NCBI GenBank assembly: GCA_026786045.1
Contig: JAJAYV010000135.1
Coordinates: 1-7,270, forward strand
Direction: 5' to 3'
DNA: 7,270 nucleotides
DNA from: Frankiaceae bacterium
GTDB lineage: Bacteria > Actinomycetota > Actinomycetes > Mycobacteriales > SCTD01
How positions within the stretch are numbered: the stretch's first letter is position 1; each line of letters opens with the position of its first letter. A program made the translations under genes and the position numbers. Under the pieces are notes generated by a model, which made no database searches, was not told the DNA's origin, and saw nothing but the letters and a program-made list of their open reading frames with translations. Shown here in pieces: positions 1 to 4,724 of this stretch.

Positions 1-55
1 CGTCTTCTCCCGCGCAGCGGAGACCGGTGCGCTGAAGGTCGTGCTGACGCCGTAG
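1..55 (+). CDS. C-terminal fragment of a probable zinc-type (MDR) alcohol dehydrogenase
   Basis: Partial gene entering from the left edge. Codons in the frame starting at base 2 read VFSRAAETGALKVVLTP and end at a TAG (53-55). The pattern of a helix with 'RAAETGALKVVL' followed by one or two residues and the stop resembles the C-terminal end of zinc-dependent medium-chain dehydrogenases (threonine/formaldehyde/alcohol dehydrogenase-like), where the last helix and strand close the catalytic domain. Only 17 residues are visible, so neither the catalytic zinc ligands nor the Rossmann fold can be checked. The perfect terminator hairpin 20 nt downstream supports a real gene end here. The family assignment is tentative. 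Confidence 0.5.
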   Translation, partial: VFSRAAETGALKVVLTP

Positions 56-75
56 CCCCTGAGGTCGGCGCTCTG

Positions 76-105
76 ACGGAGGTCCCGGGAGACCGGGACC
101 TCCGT
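76..105 (+). terminator. Strong hairpin terminator after the upstream dehydrogenase-like gene
   Basis: The arms ACGGAGGTCCCGG (76-88) and CCGGGACCTCCGT (93-105) are perfectly complementary over 13 bp and are closed by a GAGA loop (89-92), which fits the stable GNRA tetraloop class. There is no T tract afterwards (TCCTGCGAGG), as is common for actinobacterial intrinsic-type terminators. It lies 20 nt after the TAG at 53-55 and separates that gene from the envelope cassette. It is symmetrical and could act on both strands. Confidence 0.85.
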
Positions 106-281
106 TCCTGCGAGGAGGGGGCCTTCGGCAGCCGGGGAGGGCCGTGGAGTACCGCCATCCTCTCGACGTGGCGAGCTGAGCCAGGGCGCGTCCGGTGGCG
201 CGACCTGAACCGGCTGGCCATCTCCTGCGAAGGTCGAATCAGAGAGCCGCGCACCGCGGCTTCGGATTCAAGGAGCGCCCC
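106..281 (+). promoter_or_regulatory. Intergenic leader of the CHRD-sortase-cupredoxin cassette
   Basis: These 176 nt between the terminator and the CHRD gene must hold the promoter for the cassette, but I see no convincing -10/-35 pair (no clear TANNNT and no GGAAC-N16-19-CGTC/GTT arrangement). Visible elements are a short hairpin, AGCCGCG (245-251) and CGCGGCT (255-261) with a 3-nt loop, and a strong Shine-Dalgarno AAGGAG (270-275) 6 nt before the ATG at 282. An in-frame GTG at 195 would extend the protein by 29 residues, but those residues lack a secretion signal and the start lacks a good ribosome binding site. I read this part as untranslated. Confidence 0.5.
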
Positions 282-1022
282 ATGCGTCGCAGCATCAAGC
301 TCGCCCCCCTAGCCCTCGCCCTGCCGCTCGCCCTGCCGTTCATGGGCGTCGGCTCGGCCTGGGCCGCCGAAGGCAGCACCAACGCCAACCTCAGCCCCGT
401 CCCGTTGAACGGCTCGACCGGCAGCGGCACCGCCATGGTCGGGGTCAATGGCACCACCATCGACTTCACGCTGGAGGCGTCCGGGCTGGCCGACGGCCCG
501 CACGCTGCCCACATCCACTTCGGCGCCGACGCCCGGCACGAGTGCCCCACCGCATCGGAGGACGCCGACGGCGACAACCGGCTCAGCACCTCCGACGGCC
601 AGCCGGCCTACGGCCCGATCGTGGTCTCGCTGACCAAGACCGGTGACACCAGCGACGCGAGCGGCCTGGCCGTCGACCGGTTCGCCGCGGGCACGTCCAT
701 CCAGTACATGCGCGGTGACGTGACCGTCGACCCCGCCGTCGCCGAGGCCGTCACGCAGGGCCAGGCCGTCGTGGTCGTGCATGGCGTCGCCTACGAGGAC
801 GAGCGCAAGGACGCCATGAGCGACCTCGACCCGGCGCTGCCCGCGTCTGCCACTGACCCGGCGCTGTGCGGCATCCTGTCCGCCGCTCCTGCCGGTGGCG
901 CGGACACCGGTGCAGGTGGTGCCGCAGGCCAGCAGGGCACGGTCATGCTCGCTCTGGGCGGCGCCGCGCTGATCGCTGCTGCCGGCAGCGCTCCGCTGAT
1001 CGCCCGGCGCGTCCGGGGCTAG
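282..1022 (+). CDS. Secreted, wall-anchored CHRD-domain protein
   Basis: 246-residue extracytoplasmic protein. Start ATG 282 is chosen because AAGGAG (270-275) precedes it and translation begins with a classical signal peptide: MRRSIK, a hydrophobic stretch (about 8-24) and an AWA-A cleavage site near residues 26-29. The mature part (about 34-198) resembles CHRD-domain proteins of actinobacteria, with HAAHIH (74-79), a YGPIVVSL strand (110-117), VVVVHGV (163-169) and an ending LDPALPASATDPALCGIL. Two cysteines (88 and 196) could form a disulfide. DADGDNRLSTSD (94-105) resembles an EF-hand/dockerin calcium loop. The C-terminus has the architecture of a sortase signal: Gly/Ala-rich spacer, GADTG (206-210), hydrophobic segment (about 220-240), then ARRVRG. 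A class F sortase gene starts 5 nt downstream. The biochemical role of CHRD domains is poorly defined; surface adhesion or metal binding are only guesses. Family fairly sure, function unknown. Confidence 0.85.
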   Translation: MRRSIKLAPLALALPLALPFMGVGSAWAAEGSTNANLSPVPLNGSTGSGTAMVGVNGTTIDFTLEASGLADGPHAAHIHFGADARHECPTASEDADGDNRLSTSDGQPAYGPIVVSLTKTGDTSDASGLAVDRFAAGTSIQYMRGDVTVDPAVAEAVTQGQAVVVVHGVAYEDERKDAMSDLDPALPASATDPALCGILSAAPAGGADTGAGGAAGQQGTVMLALGGAALIAAAGSAPLIARRVRG

Positions 1023-1027
1023 TCGTC

Positions 1028-1720
1028 GTGGACTCAGATCGCCGCGGTCGCCGCGGCAACCTTGCCGTGGTGGCCGCGGCGGTCGTCCTCGCCGTCTTCG
1101 GCGCGTCCGCCGTCGCCGTCGGGCTGCAGCAGGCCACCGCCGGACCTCCCCCGGCTCCTCCGCTCACCGCTCCCTCCGCGACCCCGACCCCTCCACCGCC
1201 CGCGGTGCCGAGCGTCGTCCCGGCGCCCGAGCAGCCGGCAGCGGCCCAGGACCTCGCCGCCAAGACGATGCCCCGCTCCCGCCCGGTCGCCCTCACCATC
1301 CCTGCCATGGGGATCGTCGACAGCTCATTGGTCGACCTGGGCAAGGAGGCCGACGGCACGCTGGAGGTCCCGACCGACTACGGCCAGGCCGGCTGGTTCG
1401 CTCCCGGTCCGGCGCCCGGTCAGTTCGGGCCGGCCGTGATCGCCGGGCACGTCGACAGCAAGGCCGGGCCGGCCATCTTCTACCGCCTCGGGGAGCTCCA
1501 GCCGGGAGCGACGCTCAGCGTCACCCGCGAGGACGGCAGCACAGCCGAGTTCGTCGTGGACAAGGTCGAGCGCTACCCCAAGGACGCGTTCCCCACTGCC
1601 GCCGTGTATGGCGACACGACCCAACGCTCCGAGCTCCGCCTGATCACGTGCGGCGGCGAGTTCGACAGCGGCACCGGCCACTACGTCGACAACGTGGTGG
1701 CGTACGCCCACCTGCTCTGA
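1028..1720 (+). CDS. Class F sortase (membrane-anchored transpeptidase)
   Basis: 230-residue protein starting at GTG 1028, 5 nt after the CHRD stop. No good ribosome binding site is visible, so translation is probably coupled. Layout: short basic N-terminus (DRRGRRG), one membrane segment (about 11-32), a Pro/Ala/Thr-rich linker (39-70), and the sortase domain (about 84-229). Sortases cut a C-terminal sorting motif outside the membrane and transfer the protein to the cell wall. Catalytic candidates are His141 in IAGHVDS and Cys208 in LRLITCGG; the RPVALTIPAMGI opening, VPTDYGQAGWF, YPKDAFPT and GHYVDNVVAYA stretches fit class F. Oddity: no Arg or Lys follows Cys208, although the family's third catalytic residue (Arg) is expected about 12-14 residues later, where Val220 stands. 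The likely substrate is the adjacent CHRD protein with its GADTG signal. The in-frame open stretch upstream to 866 overlaps the CHRD gene and lacks a signal-anchor start, so it is excluded. Confidence 0.9.
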   Translation: MDSDRRGRRGNLAVVAAAVVLAVFGASAVAVGLQQATAGPPPAPPLTAPSATPTPPPPAVPSVVPAPEQPAAAQDLAAKTMPRSRPVALTIPAMGIVDSSLVDLGKEADGTLEVPTDYGQAGWFAPGPAPGQFGPAVIAGHVDSKAGPAIFYRLGELQPGATLSVTREDGSTAEFVVDKVERYPKDAFPTAAVYGDTTQRSELRLITCGGEFDSGTGHYVDNVVAYAHLL

Positions 1721-1766
1721 CCCGTTTCTCCGACGCGCGGGTCCGACCATCGAGAAGGCCTCCGCC

Positions 1767-2201
1767 ATGCTCCTGCACCGTCCCGCCCGACTCCTGCTCG
1801 TCCTGGGCGCCGCCGCCCTGCTCGCCACCGGCTGCTCCTCCGGCGACGACTCAGCGGATCCGGGCATGACCACCGACACCGCCGCTCCGACGGCCGTCGC
1901 TGAGCCGTCTGCGCCTTCGGCCCCGGCCGACGCGACGGCTCCGGCCAGTCCCGCGGCCGAGGCGGTGACCATCACCATCTCCGACTTCGAGTACGACGTC
2001 CCGGAGTCGGTCCCGGCCGGCTCCGAGGTCGAGGTCGTCAACCAGGACCGCGAGGCGCACACCCTCACGCTCGCCGACGGTGGCCCGTCCGTCGTGGTCC
2101 AGGGGGGCGAGACGGAGACCTTCACTGCGCCGGCGGCCGGCAGCTACGGGATCGTCTGCGACTTCCACGGAAGCATGACCGCCGAGCTCGTCGTCGCATG
2201 A
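1767..2201 (+). CDS. Cupredoxin-domain lipoprotein (type 1 copper)
   Basis: 144-residue exported lipoprotein. ATG 1767 is preceded by GAGAAGG (1752-1758). The N-terminus has Arg5 and Arg8, a hydrophobic core and a lipobox LATGC whose Cys23 would be lipidated. An Ala/Pro/Ser/Thr-rich linker (about 30-66) tethers a C-terminal plastocyanin-like domain (about 67-144). All four type 1 copper ligands are recognisable: His98 (EAHTL), Cys131, His134 and Met137 in CDFHGSM. The C-x2-H-x2-M spacing matches amicyanin rather than plastocyanin. Such proteins carry electrons or bind copper on the outer face of the membrane. It follows the sortase gene by 46 nt and overlaps the next gene by 4 nt, so it probably belongs to one operon. 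Its redox partner is not identifiable here. Copper binding is predicted from ligands only. Confidence 0.9.
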   Translation: MLLHRPARLLLVLGAAALLATGCSSGDDSADPGMTTDTAAPTAVAEPSAPSAPADATAPASPAAEAVTITISDFEYDVPESVPAGSEVEVVNQDREAHTLTLADGGPSVVVQGGETETFTAPAAGSYGIVCDFHGSMTAELVVA

Positions 2202-2677
2202 CCGTGGAGGGCGCCGTGCCGCAGCGCTCGCAGCCGGTCCGCCACCGTGGCGTAGCGCACGTACTGCGCGTTCTCGCGGTGCTGGGGCTGGCGGTCGACG
2301 TCTACGTGCACCTGAAGCTGGCGCCGGTCTTCGACCAGCTGGGGACCCAGATCACCCAGGGTGCCTTGTTCCGGGTCGAGGCGGCGCTGGCCGCGGCGGC
2401 GGCCCTGTACCTGGCGCTGCGCGACAGCCGGCGCGCCTGGCTGCTCGCCGGCCTTATCGCGATCGCCGGCCTCGTCGCGATCCTGGTGACCCGCTGGGTC
2501 GCGCTCCCGGCTCTCGGCCCTCTGCCGGCCATGTACGACCCGACCTGGTCCACCGACAAAGTGCTGGTCACCGTCGGCATGCTCGTGACCGCCCTGGCCT
2601 GGCCGGTCCGGGAGGCGCTGAGGTCCGACGACGCCGGCGCGCGCACCGCCGACGATACCGGGCCGCCGCACCCGTAG
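2198..2677 (+). CDS. Four-helix integral membrane protein of unknown function
   Basis: 159 residues; ATG 2198 overlaps the cupredoxin stop in an ATGA junction, which argues for translational coupling and a shared function. Predicted membrane helices lie at about 20-38, 57-74, 80-98 and 121-136. The basic N-terminal stretch (QRSQPVRHRG) and the charged tail after the last helix both suggest cytoplasmic ends. Between helices 1 and 2 lies HLKLAPVFDQLGTQITQGALFRVEA, seen here as residues 38-62. The loop between helices 3 and 4 (about 99-120) contains LPALGPLPAMYDPTWSTDK. Conserved-looking Pro, Tyr, Asp and Trp in that loop would face outward, where they could contact the lipoprotein. I recognise no enzyme motif or defined transporter family; resemblance to small DoxX-like four-helix proteins is only in topology. 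Function unknown. Confidence 0.8.
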   Translation: MTVEGAVPQRSQPVRHRGVAHVLRVLAVLGLAVDVYVHLKLAPVFDQLGTQITQGALFRVEAALAAAAALYLALRDSRRAWLLAGLIAIAGLVAILVTRWVALPALGPLPAMYDPTWSTDKVLVTVGMLVTALAWPVREALRSDDAGARTADDTGPPHP

Positions 2678-2709
2678 CGTCCGAGGTCTCCGCGGGGTAG
2701 GGGGCGGGG

Positions 2710-4011
2710 ATGACTGACGCACGCACGACCCGCATCGTCGAGGTGCTGTTCGAGGCCTTCGGCGACCTGGCCGAGGCCGACCCCGTCGCGGTGCGCCGCA
2801 AGTACCGGAAGATGGCGGCCGAGCCGTTCGCCTTCTACCGGGGCAGCGCGCCGCTGTTCTACGCCGACGTCATCGAGCGCGAGGACCGCTGGGCCGACGA
2901 GCGCACCAGCCGCGTGTGGATCCAGGGGGACCTGCACGCCGAGAACTTCGGCACCTACATGGACGGCGAGGGCCACCTGGTCTTCGACGTCAACGACTTC
3001 GACGAGGCCTACCTGGGCCACTTCACCTGGGACCTCCAGCGGCTGGTCGCCAGCGTCGCGCTGCTCGGCTGGACCAAGGCCGTCTCGGACGAGGACATCA
3101 CCTCCTTGGTCGGCGCCACCCTGCGTGCCTACCTCGACCAGGTGCACCAGTTCGTGGACAGCGACCGGGATCACGAGTGGTCGCTGCGGCTCGGCACCGC
3201 GACCGGGGCGGTACGCGGCGCGCTCGTCCAGGCCCAGCTGTCCACCCGGATCGGGCTGCTCGACAGCAAGACCGTCGTCGATCACCACGAGCGGCGCTTC
3301 GCCGAGGCGTCCGGCATCCGGCGGCTCGAGGACGACGAGCGCGCGACCGTCGAGGCGGCCTTCGCCCGCTACCTCGAGACGATCCCCGAGTCCAAGAGCC
3401 TGGGCTCGATCAGCTACGTGCTCAAGGACGTGGTCGGCGCCTCCGGCTTCGGGATCGGCAGCGCCGGGCTCGCGTCGTACAACCTTCTGGTCGAAGGCCA
3501 CACCGAGGCGCTCGAGAACGACGTCGTGCTGTCGATGAAGCAGGCGAACGTCCCTGCGGTGAGCCGGGTGGTCGACGACCCCGACTGCGAGGCGGCCTTC
3601 GAGCACCAGGGGCACCGCACCGCTCTCAGCCAGCGCGCGTTGCAGGCGCACTCCGACCCGTGGCTCGGCTGGACCGAGCTCGACGGGACCGGCTACGTCG
3701 TGCAGGAGCTCAGCCCGTACTCCGCCGACCTGGACTGGTCGTCGCTGACTGAGCCCGAGGAGATGGCCGAGGTGCTCGAGCAGCTCGGCCGGGCGACCGC
3801 GAAGGTGCACTGCGTGTCCGACGAGGACCACGACACCCCGCTGGTCGACTTCCAGGTCGAGGACGCGGTGGTCGCCGCCGTCGGCGACCAGCAGGACGTC
3901 TTCGTCGAGGAGCTCACCGACTTCGCGATGTCGTACGCCAAGACGGTGCGCGAGGACCACCGCCTTTTCGTGGACGCGTTTCGCGCGGGGCGCTTCCGGT
4001 TGGACGCCTGA
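2710..4011 (+). CDS. DUF2252 family protein with kinase/APH-like motifs
   Basis: 433 residues, cytoplasmic by appearance (no signal or membrane segment). ATG 2710 follows AGGGGG (2699-2704). Features typical of DUF2252: KYRKMAAEPFAFYRGSAPLFY (31-51), GDLHAENFG (73-81), VFDVNDFDEAYLGHFTWDLQRL (91-112). GDxHxxN followed by DFDE mirrors the catalytic loop and metal-binding Asp of aminoglycoside/choline kinases. Further on come a Gly-rich stretch GASGFGIGSAG (243-253), a Lys in LSMKQA (Lys277), a hinge-like YVVQELSP (329-336) and an LGRATAKVHC helix (359-368). These resemble N-lobe elements placed after the C-lobe core. An ATP-dependent phosphotransferase is therefore plausible, but the substrate is unknown and no reaction is established that I can name. 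It starts 32 nt after the membrane-protein gene and could be cotranscribed with the cassette. The length is in the usual range for the family. Confidence 0.85.
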   Translation: MTDARTTRIVEVLFEAFGDLAEADPVAVRRKYRKMAAEPFAFYRGSAPLFYADVIEREDRWADERTSRVWIQGDLHAENFGTYMDGEGHLVFDVNDFDEAYLGHFTWDLQRLVASVALLGWTKAVSDEDITSLVGATLRAYLDQVHQFVDSDRDHEWSLRLGTATGAVRGALVQAQLSTRIGLLDSKTVVDHHERRFAEASGIRRLEDDERATVEAAFARYLETIPESKSLGSISYVLKDVVGASGFGIGSAGLASYNLLVEGHTEALENDVVLSMKQANVPAVSRVVDDPDCEAAFEHQGHRTALSQRALQAHSDPWLGWTELDGTGYVVQELSPYSADLDWSSLTEPEEMAEVLEQLGRATAKVHCVSDEDHDTPLVDFQVEDAVVAAVGDQQDVFVEELTDFAMSYAKTVREDHRLFVDAFRAGRFRLDA

Positions 4012-4085
4012 AGGCCTTTGTTTGCCTTTCCCCGGCATTCCTGCTTCCCTCTGCGGGGCATTTCTTCCAGAGAAGGCAGACGAAA
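4012..4085 (+). promoter_or_regulatory. AT-richer leader of lsr2 with possible SD-masking pairing
   Basis: This 74-nt gap is pyrimidine-rich and about 55% GC by hand count, well below the flanking genes. It holds the Shine-Dalgarno AGAAGG (4071-4076), 9 nt before ATG 4086. TGCCTT (4023-4028) is complementary to AAGGCA (4073-4078), which would cover most of that site. Inside it CCCCG (4030-4034) can pair with CGGGG (4054-4058). GCCTTT occurs twice, at 4014-4019 and 4024-4029. I see no confident -10 box, so the lsr2 promoter may lie here or in the end of the preceding gene. Confidence 0.4.
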
Positions 4086-4448
4086 ATGGCGCAGAAGGTC
4101 CAGGTCCTGCTCGTGTGCGACCTGCACGAGGACGAGGTCGAGGGCGTGGAGACGGTCGCGTTCGCCCTCGACGGCTCCTCCTACGAGGTCGACGTCTGCG
4201 AGGAGCACGCCGCCGAGCTGCGCGACTCCTTCGCGCGCTACGTCGGCTCGGCCCGCCGGGCCGGCCGCTCCGGGGGCGGCACTCCCGCCCGTCGCTCCTC
4301 CCGCGGGTCCGCCCGTCCGGCGCCGTCCGGCAGCGACCGGGAGCGCACCCAGGCAATCCGCGAGTGGGCCCGGACGCACGGGCACAAGGTCAGCGAGCGC
4401 GGCCGGCTCTCCTCCACCGTCATCGAGGCGTACGGGGCGGCGCACTAG
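4086..4448 (+). CDS. lsr2: Lsr2-family nucleoid-associated, DNA-bridging protein
   Basis: 120-residue protein; start fixed by AGAAGG (4071-4076) and the family-typical MAQKVQVLLV opening. Lsr2 is the actinobacterial H-NS analogue: the N-terminal domain oligomerises, and the C-terminal domain inserts an RGR loop into the minor groove of AT-rich DNA, silencing horizontally acquired genes. Here the N-terminal domain covers about 1-57 (VETVAFALDGSSYEVDV, then LRDSFARYVGSARR). A Gly/Ser/Arg/Pro-rich basic linker spans about 58-84, and the DNA-binding part about 85-120 has IREWARTHGHKVSERGR, with RGR at 105-107, and ends VIEAYGAAH. Oddity: Cys11-x2-His14 and Cys38-x2-His41 form a paired CxxH set that canonical mycobacterial Lsr2, as I remember it, lacks. 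It could bind metal. Actinobacteria often carry several Lsr2 paralogues, so this may not be the main one, though location next to clpC matches mycobacterial lsr2. Confidence 0.93.
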   Translation: MAQKVQVLLVCDLHEDEVEGVETVAFALDGSSYEVDVCEEHAAELRDSFARYVGSARRAGRSGGGTPARRSSRGSARPAPSGSDRERTQAIREWARTHGHKVSERGRLSSTVIEAYGAAH

Positions 4449-4471
4449 CCCCTCCCCGCCCGCGCGGCCCC

Positions 4472-4505
4472 CGAGCCCGTCCCGCCACCCGGTGGGGCGG
4501 GCTCG
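4472..4505 (+). terminator. GC-rich hairpin terminator after lsr2
   Basis: CGAGCCCG (4472-4479) pairs perfectly with CGGGCTCG (4498-4505). Inside, CCAC (4485-4488) and GTGG (4492-4495) form a second short stem around a CCG loop, with an unequal internal bulge between the two stems. It begins 23 nt after the lsr2 stop and has no T tract. It most likely ends lsr2 transcription and isolates the clpC promoter region. Confidence 0.75.
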
Positions 4506-4518
4506 TCGCGTCCAGCGC

Positions 4519-4536
4519 GTTTCGCTCCTGGCGTAC
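4519..4536 (+). promoter_or_regulatory. Candidate ClgR operator upstream of clpC
   Basis: The 18 bases here contain CGC-TCCTG-GCG (4523-4533) followed by TAC. Compared with the ClgR consensus WNNWCGCYNANRGCGWWS described for Corynebacterium (recalled, not looked up), all specified positions agree except the first W (here G) and the central A (here C). ClgR is an XRE-type activator of clp genes in actinobacteria. The site ends 6 nt upstream of the candidate -35 at 4543, a sensible place for an activator. Single-site match by eye; moderate confidence. Confidence 0.45.
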
Positions 4537-4542
4537 GCGGGA

Positions 4543-4569
4543 GGGAACGCCCGTCCTCTTCCTGGGGTT
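4543..4569 (+). promoter_or_regulatory. Candidate SigR/SigH-type stress promoter of clpC
   Basis: GGGAAC (4543-4548), exactly 18 nt, then GTT (4567-4569) in the context GGTTG. This fits the GGGAAT/C-N18-GTT pattern of Streptomyces SigR and mycobacterial/corynebacterial SigH, the thiol-oxidative and heat stress sigma factors. clpC is a known member of those regulons. Transcription would begin about 7-9 nt after GTT, leaving a leader of roughly 145-150 nt before ATG 4725. Confidence 0.55.
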
Positions 4570-4672
4570 GGACGGGAGGTCGACAACGACAAGTACTACC
4601 CGGTCGGCACCGCCGGCCGGGACCCCGGTCCACCGCTGCGTCGCTCACCCGACGGAGGCGGGCAGCCGGGGC

Positions 4673-4678
4673 TAGTGT
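4673..4678 (+). promoter_or_regulatory. Possible housekeeping -10 element of clpC
   Basis: TAGTGT in the context GGCTAGTGTGC matches the TANNNT -10 seen in actinobacterial vegetative promoters and lies 46 nt before ATG 4725, giving a leader of about 40 nt. The -35 region is poor: CCGACG at 4649-4654, 18 nt upstream, agrees with TTGACN only at GAC. It may supply basal clpC expression alongside the stress promoter. Confidence 0.4.
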
Positions 4679-4724
4679 GCGGAGGACGAGGCGTCGTCGT
4701 CCCCGCCCCGTGAGGAGCGAGTCC

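Noticed and set aside
195..281. Upstream GTG start for the CHRD protein at 195
   Set aside because: It would put 29 charged residues before a textbook signal peptide; ATG 282 has AAGGAG at ideal distance.
866..1027. Extended start for the sortase at 866
   Set aside because: The extension overlaps the end of the CHRD gene and is an Arg/Cys-rich out-of-frame translation; GTG 1028 gives a normal signal-anchor N-terminus.
1142..1240. Proline-rich stretch in the sortase gene as a tandem DNA repeat
   Set aside because: Codons for Pro, Ala and Thr give a repetitive look, but there is no regular repeat unit; it is an ordinary low-complexity linker.
4030..4058. CCCCG/CGGGG pairing as a terminator after the DUF2252 gene
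   Set aside because: The stem is only 5 bp with a 19-nt loop, too weak for a terminator; noted only as part of the possible lsr2 leader fold.
2302..4356. Minus-strand open frame of 684 codons opposite the DUF2252 and lsr2 genes
   Set aside because: It spans three unrelated sense genes and the gaps between them, starts in an Arg-rich low-complexity stretch and has no recognisable motif; a composition artefact.
4018..4713. Plus-strand open frames (4018-4713 and 4022-4675) overlapping lsr2
   Set aside because: They run through lsr2 in other frames, read as Arg/Ser/Pro-rich sequence and cross the terminator and clpC promoter region; lsr2 in its own frame matches the family end to end.
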